This document shows positions 34,350-47,149 of a stretch of DNA of 64,000 bases, piece by piece (position 1 is the stretch's first letter; the number at the start of each line of letters is the position of its first letter). The DNA comes from Paguma larvata (lineage: Eukaryota; Chordata; Mammalia; Carnivora; Viverridae), in the NCBI GenBank assembly GCA_030068075.1, contig CM057829.1, forward strand, positions 88,837,889 through 88,901,888. Reading direction: 5' to 3'. The translations under genes were made by a program, and so were the position numbers. Under the pieces are notes generated by a model. That model saw only the letters and a program-made list of their open reading frames with translations, was not told where the DNA came from and did no database searches.

Positions 34350-35440
34350 GTTGCACTTGTCATGCAGCCTGCTCCAATGTTAACATCTTGTATAATTGTA
34401 GTACAACGCCAGTAAATTAGCGGTGGTACAATCCACAAAACTTAATGCAGGCTTCTCCAGTTATACACACGCACAACGTGCACACGTGTAACCATCACCA
34501 TAATTAAGATCCAGAGCTATAATATCACAGCAAGTCTTCCTTTGCAGCCACACATATCCCTTATCCCCTGCCTCTATCCCTAAATCCTGACAACTACTAA
34601 CCTTTCTGTCTCTACAATTTTATTTCAAGAATGTTATCTACATATAATCATATAATATGTAACCTTTGTGATTGGCACTTTTACTCAGTATAATGTCCTT
34701 GAGGTGCATCCACCTCAGTGGTTACATCCCTGGCCAGTTCATTCCTTTTTATTGTTGAATAATATAGTAATATTCCGTGGTATGGAGGTACCATAGTTTA
34801 TTCAGCCATTCACCACCCGCTGAAGGGGATTTTGTTGGCTTCCAGTTTTTCGATATATGTATAAAGCCACTATGAACATTTGCATACAAATTTTTGTAAA
34901 ACTATATGTTTTTATTTCTCAGAGACTGATCCTCAAGGACACAACTACTGAGTTCTGTGAGAAGTCCACTTTTAAGCTTTAAAAGAAACTGCCAAACTGT
35001 TTTCTAGAGTGAGTGTACCATTCTACATTCCCACCCACAAGGTTTGAGTGATACAGTTTCTCTATGTCCTTATCAGCAGTGGGTGTTGTCATTATGTTCT
35101 ACTTTAGCCATTATAATAGGGCTGATATCTTTATGCTGTTAATTTGCATCTCCCTAATGTTTAATGATGGTGAACCTCTTATCATGTGCTTATTTGCCAT
35201 CTCTCTATCCCCTTTGATGAAATATCTGTTCATATCCTTTGCGCATTTTCCAACTGGATTCTTTTTTTTTTCACTGCAGTGTTTTTTTTTTTATATATTC
35301 TATATATGCAAATCCTTTGTTGGATATACGATTTGCAAATATATTTTCTTTCAAAGTTGTCTTTTCATCCGCTTTCCAGGGTTTTAGCAAAACTTTTAAA
35401 ACTTGATGATGTCCAATTTTTCAATTTTTGCCTTTTGAAA
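34350..35440 (-). mobile_element. Old L1 (L1M-type) fragment, antisense
   Basis: Segments such as CAGTATAATGTCCTTGAGGT, TTATTGTTGAATAATATAG, GGTACCATAGTTTATTCAGC and CTTTGTTGGATATACGATTT are the complement of old L1 ORF2/3' sequence in order. Several stops; no intact frame. Confidence 0.75.
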
Positions 35441-35554
35441 CTTATTTTCAAAAAGCCACAAGGACAACATCATCCAGAAGGGAATGTTTCCATGTGAGAA
35501 CCACAGCTCTGTGAAGCTGTTTGATAATTGCAACAGGGCGAGGAATGGCAATTG

Positions 35555-36680
35555 CAATTCACTGACATTTACCAAGCATCTATTGAGTTCGAGCCCCACA
35601 TCCGGGGTGTAGCAGATACTGCTCTATGTACTCTGGAATTTTCAGTGAACAAAACATCAAAGTGGCAGTCACCTGGAGCACATTTGGATGAGGGGAGATA
35701 ATGAACATAACAAAAAAGTTGCATAGTAGGTAAGAGGGTAGGGCTGTGGGAAGATAAAAAGGAGCGAAGGGTGCAGAGCACTGGAGGGGGAATGTGTGCA
35801 GTATTAAGAGTCCAGGAGGCTTGGGGTGCCTGGATGGCTCAGTTGGTTAAGCATCTGACTCTTGGTTTGGTTTCCACTCAGGACCATGATTAAGCCCTGT
35901 GTGGGCTCTGAGCAGCAGGGAACGTGCTTGGGATTCTTTCTCTCTCCCTGTCTCTCTGTCCCTCCTCGGCTCGTGCTGTCTCTGTCTCTCTCCAAATAAA
36001 TAAATAAACTTAAAAAAAAAAAAAAAAAGAGCACAGGAGGCTTTGCTGCAAAGGTGCAAAGAGGCAACTTTAGCCGACCTGAAGGAGAAGGAGTGGATCA
36101 AGTGGCTGTCTGGATGGAGGAGACTGAAGGAGCAAAAAGACCCGAAGGTGGGGGCACCTGAAGTTCTCATGGAATAGTAAGAAGATGGGTGTTTGGAGTA
36201 GAGCAGAGTGGGAAGAGAGAGAAGAGGGGAGAGGGGCAGATCATGCAGGGCTTGGAGGCCATTGTGAGGAGTCCACTCTGAATGAAGAAGCTGTGGTGGG
36301 GTGTGGAGCAGCGGGGTGCAAAGATCTGACTTGGTTTTAACAGGATCTCTGCTTGCTGTGCTGAGAACAGTTGGAAGGAGGCAAGAGCTGAAACAGAGAG
36401 AAGGGTAGGGGGCGACTGGAGGGATCCAGGACAGAGCTGATGGTGGCTTCCACCAGGCGGCGGCAGTGGAGACGGTAAGAAGTGGTCAGGCTTTGGACAT
36501 ATTTGAAGGTAAATCCAATGGCGCTTTCTGATGAATTAGATTTGAGAGAAAGAGGGAGAAGGAGGCCTTCAAGGTTGAAGTTAGAATATCAGATAAAAGT
36601 GACCCAGAGTATAGGATGAGAACAGAAAGTGAATGAGAGAGAAAGAAGATGGGAAGAGTCAACCAAAAAAGCAAATGGTA
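35555..36680 (-). mobile_element. L2 LINE remnant (antisense), split by a SINE
   Basis: CAGATCATGCAGGGCTTGGA, GGTGGCTTCCACCAGGCGG and GGTCAGGCTTTGGACATATT are recognisable L2 ORF2-complement landmarks. A SINE at 35823-36028 interrupts it. Near 35584-35605 a SINE-like B-box patch replaces the expected L2 sequence. Confidence 0.6.
35823..36028 (+). mobile_element. Carnivore tRNA-derived SINE inside L2
   Basis: Starts GGGGTGCCTGGATGGCTCAG and ends in a poly-A run. The B box is diverged (CATGATTAAGCCCTG). Target duplication like AGAGTCCAGGAGGCTT / AGAGCACAGGAGGCTT on either side. Confidence 0.93.
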
Positions 36681-36878
36681 GAACGATATATGAAGTGGGT
36701 GAAGAAAATGCTCTATATGCACATTACACATCCGCATATATGTAAATACATAGGAATAGGTCTGGAATAGTATGTAGGAAACTTTCAAAAGGAGCAATGA
36801 GTGACTTTACTCTCTTTATATGTTTAATTAGACATAAAATATTGTTCTAATTATTCACATTAAAAATATTGAATTTTA

Positions 36879-37110
36879 GGGCTGCCTGGGTAGCTCAGTT
36901 GGTTGAGTGTCCAACTTCAGCTCAGGTCATGATCTCAAGGCTTGTTGAGTTTGAGCCCCACATCCGGCTCTGTGCTGACATCTCAGAGCTGGAGCCTGCT
37001 TCAGATTCTGTGTCTCCCTCTCTTCCTGCCCTACCCTGCTCGCACACACACTCTTTCTCTCTCTCTCAAAAATAAACATTAAAAAATTTTTAAAGATATT
37101 TTAAGAAAAG
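36879..37110 (+). mobile_element. Feliform tRNA-derived SINE
   Basis: GGGCTGCCTGGGTAGCTCAG start, B box GAGTTTGAGCCCC, CT-rich stretch and A-rich tail. Flanked by ATTGAATTTTA at 36868-36878 and 37111-37121. Confidence 0.95.
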
Positions 37111-37439
37111 ATTGAATTTTATCCAAAGATTTTTTTAAAGTAATATAGAAGAATTTATATGTCTTGTTAATAAATTAGATTCTTTACTATCTTCCTTGGA
37201 GGTCTCAGGAAACCCAGCCCCACAATCTGGGAAACACCTCTCCATCCTCCTTGGTTAGGGAGCGAGTCGGGGTTAGCCAGAATAATGGCCAGGCTCTGGG
37301 GCAGCTGAGACCATTCTACTGCAAAAAGCTCTAGAAGGGACGTGCTGTCACTCATTTTGAGAGAGAAATCCAAACAGAATTAGTGCTATCCCAAATCCTG
37401 GATCATTTTGTCACCTTCTGCCTTATGATGGGGACAGCA

Positions 37440-37570
37440 TAAAGTGGCAGAAAGAGACCGGCTTGGAATCCATGGAGCTGGGCTCCAGTCCACTTGTCCA
37501 GTGGCTCTGAGCTGTGAAACCAGGGAGAAGAGCTCCGAGTAAATGAGAGCTGTTGCTGGAAGGATTTTGC
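37440..37570 (+). repeat. Possible MIR SINE remnant
   Basis: TGGCAGAAAGAGACCGGCTT, GAGCTGGGCTCCAGTCC and GCTCTGAGCTGTGAAACCAG resemble the MIR tRNA part and core, diverged. Confidence 0.4.
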
Positions 37571-38149
37571 ATGTAAAAGGCCAGGAGGCTATCACACCTC
37601 TCAAGGGATGTGTGTCTCTTCCACTCCAAGCCAGGGTGTGCTATGTTGTTAGTGACCCTGGGTATATATTTTGAATACATGTAGTTGGTGCAATTCCATG
37701 AGGTATTTTTTGCAGATGAATCAGACTAAATGTTTTGTGAAATTATGTGTGTGGTTTTTTTTTTAATTGTAAGTTTGTGTGAGAATGTTATTGCTAAATC
37801 CATTTAGGTCTCTTGTTTTCGTTCTTTAGATTTTACTTTTGTCTCCATCCCCAGTGATATTTGTTTGCAAGGACGCTCAAGGACAGAATGCTAGCAGTAT
37901 AAGTTTGCCACCTATAGGTGGACATTTTCATTACAAGTACTTTCCTGTGACGCAGATAATGGTCTCAAAATAAAAACAAAACCAAAAAAACTGTGATGCC
38001 CAGAACACTTCCATGACTTCTACTCCACATGTTGTCTCAACATATTTGCTTTCATTATTGCCATAAGCACTGGTATTAATTAGAATCACCAGCAATGATT
38101 TTTGTGACTACAATCCAGTCTAACTTGTACTTTATGAAAATTTGTCTTA

Positions 38150-38371
38150 GGGGCACCTGAGTGGCTCAGTTGGTTAAGCACCAGACTCTTGGTTCTGGCT
38201 CAGGTCATGATCTTACGGTTCATGAGTTCGAGCCCCATGTTGGGCTCCGTGCTGATGGCGTGGAGCCTGCTTGGGATTCACTCTCTGTGCCCCTCCCCTG
38301 CTCTCTCTCTCTCTTTCTCTCTCTCTCATAATAAACAAATAAACTTAAAATTATTTTAAATAATAAAAAAA
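38150..38371 (+). mobile_element. Feliform tRNA-derived SINE with target duplication
   Basis: Begins GGGGCACCTGAGTGGCTCAG (overlapping the duplication edge), B box GAGTTCGAGCCCC, then CT-rich stretch and A-rich tail. GAAAATTTGTCTTA repeats at 38136-38149 and 38372-38385. Confidence 0.95.
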
Positions 38372-38569
38372 GAAAATTTGTCTTAAGTGTTTCATCGTAT
38401 TTTTTCCATATGATCAACAGATTTTGTAATATAAATGTTGTATTTCTTTAGACCATCAAAAATAGATTTTAATCACTCTACCCCACTGCTTGTAATTCAG
38501 GAGCAAACAGGGGTCTGTACAGTTATAAACCATCATACATACACGTGAACAATGCTGGGCAGTGAAGGA

Positions 38570-38700
38570 AAGAACACAGGCCTTGCTTTGTGATATCTGA
38601 GCTCCGCCTGATCATGGCCTGATCTCTGAGCATCAATTTCTACATCAATGAATGAAGTGATAGGACCAGATTTTCTGTGCAGCTTCTTCTAGCTCTAATA
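38570..38700 (+). repeat. Possible MIR SINE remnant
   Basis: GGAAAGAACACAGGCCTTGC, then CTGAGCATCAATTTCTACAT and ATGAATGAAGTGATAGG resemble the MIR order. Diverged. Confidence 0.4.
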
Positions 38701-38744
38701 AGCTAGATTCTATGAGCGAAATGTAGTCATAACGGTGATATTGG

Positions 38745-38965
38745 ACATTTATAAAGGCCTATATGACCTGTCAGGCCCTGGGCTACAACACTACCTCATT
38801 TGATCTGTGTGAAAAACCTATGAAATAGGTGCCACTATTACAAGTCAGAAAACAGAGACTTGGAAAAATTAAATGACTTGCCCCAAATTACAAGGAAGTT
38901 AGTGCGAGGCCCAGAATTTGACCATGGACAATCTGACTTCCTAAGCCTACTCTGCCTTTAGCCAC
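38745..38965 (-). repeat. MIR SINE, near full length, antisense
   Basis: Complement of the MIR consensus: GGTGCCACTATTACAAGTCA, GAAAACAGAGACTTGGAAAA, GACTTGCCCCAAATTACA and CCTTTAGCCACTGTAATAT in order. Confidence 0.75.
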
Positions 38966-39926
38966 TGTAATATATACCCAATAAAGTGTCCCCTTCCATA
39001 GAGCCCCTTTGGAAGTCTACCCATACATTCCAATAATGCCACCACTACTATGTTTGGAGCACTGTTTTAGAGATAACAAACTAGTCCAACAAACTAGTTG
39101 GGCTCATTTGAATCACACAAGAAAAGTTGCCCTTACTGATATTTGGCTGCTTCCAAAACAAGCAAATGATTGAGCCAACTTTTTTTTTACATCCATCCCC
39201 ATCCAACATATATGGAGCATCTAATTCTCCATGTGGGATGGAAACAAAAGACACAAGCACTGTGAGACAGTCTGTGATGTGTGGTAGAGATAGAGAATCC
39301 ACCGGGGATGGAGACAGGGAGCCATCAACCAAACCAAAGCATTGGTAAGAGGAGGAGTGGAGCATGGGCAAGACAAGGTGCAGAGTGTGGGAAAGGAGAA
39401 AGAGCTGGGGCAGTGCCGATTCAACCATAGAGGCTGGTGTGTCTCCGGAATCAGTGAGAAGGAATGTTGAAGTGTGTGGGTCCTAGTGGAGAAGGGCATT
39501 TTGTGCAATAAGTAAGCAGGAGCTGCTCAGTGCAGGGGTCTTGGAAGGCCTTTGACCAGTAACCTCTCTAGGTGATACCTTTTGCCCCTAAGGCATCAGC
39601 TACTAACCCATTCCTATGGCTATCAACATTTCTTTCTGGCCTTGATACCTCCAGGTACCTTGAGACCTGCCCTTCCAGATCTGAATCCACATCGTGTACT
39701 GACACCTTCACCTCATCATTGTTTACTTTAGGGGCCTCAGACTTAGCAGGTGCCCGCAAAATGCATCTGTCCTTCCTGGGTTTCCCACTGCAGTCCATGG
39801 CCTCAACATGCTTGAAGCCAACTGGGTCAGCCTCTAAAGGACATAATCAGATCTCCTCTATTCCTCTTTTGCTTGATCCCACCAGTCACCTCTCACAGGT
39901 GCATCTTCCCCAAGTAGAGTACGCAA

Positions 39927-40075
39927 GAGTTAGGGGTCAGAAAGACTCGAGTTCAAATCCAGACTCTATTATTACTAGCTGTAAGGCCTTGGCCAAGACC
40001 CATAATCTAACTGATCCTCATTTTCACCATGTGTAAAAGGGTAAATGAGATAAGGTATGTAAGACAAACTCACGT
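39927..40075 (+). repeat. MIR SINE remnant
   Basis: GGTCAGAAAGACTCGAGTTC, AAATCCAGACTCTATTATTA, CTAGCTGTAAGGCCTTGG and GATCCTCATTTTCACCATGT match MIR order. Confidence 0.75.
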
Positions 40076-40079
40076 GGCG

Positions 40080-43000
40080 TCTGATGTGAATCAGAAGAGT
40101 TATTATGGCAATGTCAATAAATGTCCATTGGATTGAAGGTTTCTGAACAATCTCATGGTAGCAGCTGAATGCTTGATTGTTTTCTATTTGCACATAGATC
40201 CTTCTCACAGATCCATTCTCCGCCCTTTGAACTCTGCTCTGTGCCCAGGTGTTGAATCTCTACAGAGTGCCCTAGAGATAAGCTCCCTCCAGCTTCTGGT
40301 GAAGTTCAACCAGTAGACAGTCATTGGGGAATGGAGAGAGAATGGTTAGACTGGTTATCCCATCCTGGCATAGCTTTTAAGTGGTCAAATTTCTCTATAC
40401 CCCAGCTCTGGAGGGCAGCCCCTCTTTTAAAGCTGTAGCTTTTATGAGATTAGAGACCATCTTTCTCTCCCTTTGCCCTTGCAGATCTGGAGGTGGTAAG
40501 GGCTTCTTACTCTTGCTAGTTGCAAAGTGCTTCATCATCCTTTGGTGGTCCCTGTAACCCTGTTCTAATTCTGCACATTCCCTTCATTAACTTCTTGGCA
40601 TCAAACCCTGAGTGTGCCCATCTGTTTCCATAAGAGTCTGCCTGAATCAAGGTGTACATGGCCTTTTGGAATGAACAATCTGGCATTGGCCCTCAGGGTG
40701 GATAGAGAGAGGGAATACATCTGAAGAGAAAATATAGTTGAGAAACTGGGCTAGAAGAGGCAGTGAAGTGAGGGTGGGAAGGAATGGCAATTGGAAATTC
40801 ACTCTCCTCTTCTGTGTGGAGGGCCTGTCTCTGCTACTGGCTGTATTGTGGAGATGACATGTATGTAAGCCAATGCCGCTTTTAGAATCGGGAAATTGAA
40901 GATAAATCTAAGGAACTGAGCATCTAATGGGCAACCATAAAGCCAATGAGGCCCTAATCCTGTATTGTCTGCTCTGGCTCTGCCTCGGGTCTAGTTGCCG
41001 TTGATCTGTATTTAATTGGGACTACGTAAGTTTTTGTTTCTTTCCCAACAAAATCAAATAATATACCCTCCATATTCCCATAACAGTTCATAGACACCCA
41101 AATTTAGGACTGACTGTATTGACTTTGAGGGCACCTGGGTTTGGCTTTCATCCCCCAGTCCCCAATTCAGAGCCTGCTTACCCTGCCCTGCTGGGTGCCT
41201 GGGTTGGGGAGTTGGCTGGGATGGGTGTGGATGAAAGTAAAGGGCAATGAATTCCAAGCTGTGGCAGAGCTCATGTCCATGGCCAGGGGCAGGGACCAGA
41301 AATGGCTTTGAAGTGAATGGCTTGTGGGGGTGGAGAAAGAGGAGCTATAGAAGGAAGCAGTGGAGCTGAGGTGCACCTCCCAGTGCACCTGGGAGGAGGG
41401 CAAGACTGGCTTTCTTACCCAAACTGCTCTATGCTTCTCAGTCCTTCACAAAATCCTGGCTCTGTAGAGGTAAACAATAAATGTTACGTTGACAAATAAA
41501 GGACATGTTCATGCTATTGAATCGGCCAATAATTTATTTCTAAAGAGAGACATTGGGGTATTTTATTCATCTAAAAACAGATGTACAGTTTTGAGTTTTG
41601 TCTTCTTGTCTCTTTTAGGGATTGTTAAGGATAATTGACAACATACACTTTCAGTTGGCCAGGATCTATGATGGATTTGACACTGAGTTTCCATAGGGCC
41701 TAGACCACAGTAGATAGAAAATACGTGTGAAGTGGCTTGATCTGGGCAGCCTGGAAAATTAGACAAGTCTGTCAGTGCCTAGAACTCTCCACATCTCACC
41801 AAGGCAACCACCCTATAATGGTCGACTTTCCCATCGCAAATTTGAGATTTGATTTCAGAGAGACTTTCCTAAGTGAAGCATGGTTTTCACTCTGTCCCCT
41901 TTCCTCTGGCTTCACTTTGCCTTCATCCTGCCCTGCTTCTCCATGACAGGAGCAGAGCTTTCCCTGGAATGCGTGCAGGCAGAGTGGGAGCTGCAAGTCC
42001 AACGTGGATTTTCTCCCTTGCGCTTATCCTGGCTCTCAACTCTGCATTTCAGGACTAGGAAATGCATTGTAAAGACTACCCTAATTGATTCCCGGATTAC
42101 AAAGGATGGCCTGAGAATGCCATGATAATCAGGAGAGGAGAGAAAGACTTGCCCCAAGTAACACTTTCCTTTTTTGTTTTTCATGTTTGATCTTATGATC
42201 TTTGACTAGGCTCCTTTGAAAACAATGGCAGCCTCTTCAAAGGGGAGCATCAAGCTCTTTGAATGGGTTAATTCTACACCAGGTTCCCGCCATCTAGCTG
42301 CCCTTGACTAGCTCCAGGAGAAGTCGACAGGTGGTTGTCCAAATATAAATGAAAAGGCTTAACTCTAAAACATCACTGTCTGAGGGGATTTTTAAAAGAC
42401 TTTACTCTGTGGTTTTGGCAGTGACCATGGGTTTCTTTGCCAGCATACAGAGAAATTTGACCTGTGTCACTCAGGAGTTAGAGATTTTCATCACTACTGT
42501 CTCCACCTAAGATCTACATACCCCTACTCTTCCCCAACAAACCAGCAAATTCAAAAATTAAAAGTTAAGAGGATAGAGGGAGACTGAGAGAGAGACGGAG
42601 ACAGACAGACAGGGATAGAGGGGCTGAGGAAAGAAGGGAAAAGGAAGGACACAACAATGCTTGCTGGGTCTATATTTTGTTACCCTATTAAAGTCACATT
42701 TATATGTATCAAAAACAAGGTATTTTGATGTGTGGGCAGAGTGGGAGAGGTGTTTTACAAGCAGGTTTTTCTCAATAAAATTTACTCTGTGCTGAAAATA
42801 CTGTGAGAGTTATCTATACAAACAGTGTCTATTTCAGTTAGTGCCAGCTTCTCAAGTGAGGATTGAGAAATAAAGCAATGGGGCAGAGAAGGGAAGGACC
42901 ATAGGATATAACCTTCTAGTTTATCCTTAATTATCTCTGGTACTTTCTCTTTCTTTACTTCTGAGGCAGCCAACCACCAGAGACAGGCCACATGATCCTG

Positions 43001-44420
43001 TAGGAAAATACTGACTCCATGCAAAACCCGTTTTCCAAAGCAGATTCTGTGTGTTTCAGAATGGCAGCAAATTTGTCAGTAGAATGCACCATACAGAAAC
43101 ATCATTTTGAACTTAAAAATTCAATTTAGAATCTAACTTGGTATCCTTCATCTTCTTGAGCAAATGATTCACTTGATATAGTTAGAAGAATAAACTGTCT
43201 TCACTTTTCATATTGGTAAGCTATCCTGGGTGTACGGTAACTCCAAACAATCACTTAAAAGGGATAAATATGGTACCTTTTTCTAATTTAGAGGCATAAA
43301 ACTTTGATCATATAAATAAAAGAATATATACATCAGAGCTCGCCTTACATATATGACATTAATAACTAAATTTGTGAATCAGATAAAAAAAAACCGAGGT
43401 AAACATCAACGACAAAGGTAAGTACTCACATTAATAGTAGACCAGTGTGGAGTCTTTCATCCTGCTTCTTGTTCAGGGGAGAGAAACCTGGATCCCTCCT
43501 GACTACGTCCCAAAATATCAGGTTGGGTCAGTAAGTGGAACACCCGCCCTTAGGAGCTGCCATCTGAAACGGCTTTTTGTGGGCACATCCCTGTGCCTCT
43601 TAGAGTTTTCTAAGATGCCCGAGGCTCCTCCTCCAAGCACTTTCCTCCAATATGGCCCAAGGGAACACACACCCTGTTCCAGCCTGATGCCAACTTTAGA
43701 TGGGCTTGTGACAGCTGACCTCTGTAGAGCAGGCACCCTGGTAGCCTGGGTGACTCCACTGTGTTCCCAAACACCGGGATCCCATCTCAGCCTGCTGTGG
43801 CTGGAGCCTCAGTGTTCTATGGACGAGGGATGATGCCCACCTGCTTTCTTTTTAGTTGGATGAAACGGGCAGCTTGGACCACAAGGGGTGTACAGATGCC
43901 ACACACAAGTCTACAGAGAGCATCGTGTCTCTTCCCAGAGTCAGCAACACTTATCTTTCTCCAGCATGTGGACAAAGCGCCACAGGAACAGCGCAAAAGG
44001 CATTTACCAACACTGTGAGTGTAGGAAGATTTTTGTTCCTCAGCGCTTGTGGTGGGATGGCATCGATTAGCACTTGATAACCTTGATGGGCATGCACTTT
44101 TGAAACAGGTAAATGTCTCCCAATGAGCTTTTAAATCAGAGAGGAGAGGAGGCCCAGATAACCCCCACATGCTATTGACATCAGATACATGGTAAATCTT
44201 CAACTTAGCACTAAATCTGAACAGTTTATGAATGCCAGAAGACGTTGAAAATGAAAGAATAAGTCTACTGAGAAAACCCACAGTGGCCTTTCCACTAGCT
44301 AATTAGTTATGTGCGTTCTAAGAGGACAATTTCCTACATCAGAAATTTAAAAAATGACTGGGGAGATAGTATGAATGAAGGGGAAATAGTATCCTCAAGT
44401 TGTAAATGTCTAATTAGAAT
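40080..44420. other. Intergenic, no recognised gene
   Basis: About 4.3 kb without a SINE or clear LINE. Unique-looking, moderately AT-rich. Short open frames on both strands show no domain or codon signal. Old repeats below my recognition limit may be present. Confidence 0.6.
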
Positions 44421-44439
44421 GTGGGGTGAAACCTATGAT

Positions 44440-44832
44440 ATCTGTCTTTCTCTACGTGGAACTTGAGAAACTTAACAGAAGACCGTGGGGAAGGGAAGGG
44501 GAAAAATAGTTTCAAACGAAGAGGGAGGCAAACCATAAGGGACTCTTAAATACAGAGAACAAACTGAGGGTTGATTGGGGGAGTGGGGGAGAGGGGAAAA
44601 TGGGTGATGACACCGAGGAGGGCACTTGTCGGGATGAACACTGGGTGTTGTATGTAAGTGATGAATCATGGGAATCTACCCCTGAAACCAGGAAGAACAT
44701 GCTGTATACGTGTAGATGCCATCTAAAGTTGGCATCAGGCTGGAACAGGGAGTGTGTTCCCTTGGGCCATATCGGAGGAAAGTGCTTGTATGTTAGCTAA
44801 CTTGACAATAAATTATATTAAAAAAAACAAAA
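44440..44832 (+). mobile_element. Carnivore L1 3' end with an internal insertion
   Basis: ACCATAAGGGACTCTTAAAT, ACAGAGAACAAACTGAGGG, GGGCACTTGTCGGGATGAAC, ACTGGGTGTTGTATGTAAG and TTAGCTAACTTGACAATAA give the L1 3' untranslated tail in order. About 70 bases at 44715-44785 do not fit the tail and contain a GATGCCA/TGGCATC hairpin. Confidence 0.85.
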
Positions 44833-44836
44833 CGTG

Positions 44837-44950
44837 GGGGTGCCTGGCTAGCTCAGTCAGTAGAACGTGCAACTCTTGATCTTGGGGTTTTGAGTTCGAG
44901 CCCCACGATGGGTGTAGAGATTCTTTAAAAAATAAAGTCTTAAAAAATCT
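44837..44950 (+). mobile_element. Short carnivore tRNA-derived SINE
   Basis: GGGGTGCCTGGCTAGCTCAG start and GAGTTCGAGCCCCACGATGG B-box region, followed directly by a TTTAAAAAATAAAG tail. It lacks the CT-rich stretch, so it is the shorter CAN-type SINE. It directly follows the L1 tail. Confidence 0.9.
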
Positions 44951-46610
44951 TATGAAAAACAGCTAGCAAAAAATGAATACTGCAATTCAGGTTTGAAAAG
45001 GAAAAAGAATGACTTTCATATAGCTGAGTGAACACGCATCTAGGGTAGGCTTATTCAAACAGGCTGCTAACATGTGAAACAGCTTCCAAACGACTCTTTG
45101 GGAACTGGTTTCCAAGTCATTACTCTCGAATCATAATCTCATCTTTTTTGTGACCAAAGCTAGACAGATTACCTAGACAGACTGGGTTAATTTTTGGCCA
45201 TTTCCAAAAAATCAAATTCTCTCTCAGAGAACAAATGTTTGCCACCACTAAGGAGAAAGTTACCTCACATTCTGAAGGGAATTCTGAAAGGGAGTTTCAA
45301 AAACTTGTGGGCAATAATACTGCATTATTGAAATAAGCACAGTCTACCAAGATGATTACTTTCAAGAAAACAATATTCATTCAAGTGCTATTTTGGGTAT
45401 TAGCGAAACTTCGGATTGCTTTATACTCAGTCCTTGTAAATTTGAGTATTTATATAACCAAATTCATGAAAGACATTTTTAACCAAAGAAAGGTTGTTGA
45501 AATTTTTACAATTTCTTATAAGATATAAGAAGAGAAGACAATTTTTTTCTCTTTCACTTTAAAACACAATGGTGTATTAGAATCTGTTTTTATGTTCTTA
45601 GTGTTTTTCAAAAGAACTTACATCCCCTGCCATGTCTGTAAGTACTGGCTAAGAAAACCCATTTGTGTTTTTCATTCTTTCTATTTCTCTATTTTCCAAA
45701 ACCTATTGCAGTCTTTGATCTCTAAATTTTAGAGATTTTAACTGATTTTGATTTTCTTGATGTTCCTTTTTTGGATGGTAGTTCTCAAGCAGCTGGGACA
45801 GTGTGGTCCATATAGGGGGGAAAAAAAGAAAGAAAGAAAAGATAACAAACCCTAAAGGAATTTAAGGGAAGTCTGAAGTTCTATGAGATTCTATTAATTC
45901 TATTTTCAAGATATCTTCTGCTAAGATTTCCAAGCTATCTATTAACTATAATAATATGAGAGCATAAATGGCCTAAGCACAAAATCATTTTTCCCCTTCC
46001 TCTCCCTACACCTCCCCACATTGTCCTGTGTCTGAAAGTCACATTGACATCTCTGGAACCGTTGGAAAATTTTCAAAGCCCCAAAGTTTTCCAAAGTGCT
46101 GACTTAGGAAGCTGGATTGCTTGGTGTGCATTTATAGAACTTTTCCACAGGTTTCCTATTCATGTGATGAAGCAATCAATATGGATGAAGTTATTGTATA
46201 AACTCTGATCCTTGTCTCATTATGAAATCGCCACCTCAGCGCCACAGATCAAGCACACCTGGGACCTCACAGGATATTTGGAGGGGAGAGGTGGGGTGGA
46301 ATGTGAGGTGGATGGTGGTGGCTTCATTGAAATAAAGAGCTTTCATCTCTCAAGGGCTTTACACAATCTCTTTAGAAGCCACTGGGGTAACACAGCTATC
46401 CTCCGTGACAGCGAGGTGATGGGGATAGGATTCCAGGTAAAGAGGTGATTTATGCCCAGGGTCATCTTGGCTGCCTCATCCTCCACCCCAGACTCACTCT
46501 TTGAGTCGCAAAGGGCAGAAGACATGGACAGCCACTGTATTTAGTGCCAGCCAGCATTTTTCGGGGCTCATACTCCATATGCGAGCTTGAAGCAGCCAGT
46601 CTTCAAGGTC
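44951..46610. other. Intergenic AT-rich DNA, nothing recognised
   Basis: No repeat family or coding exon recognised. A purine-rich run at 45820-45845. Confidence 0.6.
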
Positions 46611-46614
46611 AGTG

Positions 46615-46745
46615 TGCTTGGGTGGATAGTGTGGTCGAGTTGGATGCTTTGGGGTCAGAGGTTCAAATCTTGCCCTCACCATATATTGGTTGCTTCTGAC
46701 AACTTAGCTGCTCTGGTGTTTTAACTGGCAGAATCGGGAGGAATG
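46615..46745 (+). repeat. MIR SINE remnant
   Basis: GGGTGGATAGTGTGGTCGAG, TGGGGTCAGAGGTTCAAATC, TTGCCCTCACC and GACAACTTAGCTGC follow MIR order. The tRNA-like look of 46617-46680 is explained by MIR's tRNA head and is not a tRNA gene. Confidence 0.6.
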
Positions 46746-47149
46746 TCGAGTTGCTGACAGCCCTCAAAACAGAAGGGAAACACTGGGTGAACACTTGCTT
46801 TATAACAACACATCCCCTGACTGAATCCTCATGACAACGCTGAAATCATCATGCAGCTGGAAACTGAGATTCAGTTAAGCCGCATAGGTATTAAATACCT
46901 ACTGAAGATGTGGTTCGCCACCAGGCCAAGTCCTGTGCCTTTGCTGCTACCCCACAGTATTCAGTAAATGTTAATTTCTCTTCAAGAAGATTTCTTAAAG
47001 CTAGAGGAAATGGCAAGGCAATGGGAGAGCAGGAGGCTGGGGGGATGGAGACAGACTCAGTAATGGTCTTTGGAAGGCACTGGTGCTTTGTAGGGACGTG
47101 CTGGCAAAGGAAAGATGTGTTTTCAAACCCGTGTCCTTAATACCAGCCA

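Noticed and set aside
46617..46680. tRNA-like segment with GGTTCAAATC B-box
   Set aside because: Explained by a MIR SINE head; no intact cloverleaf and the MIR core follows it.
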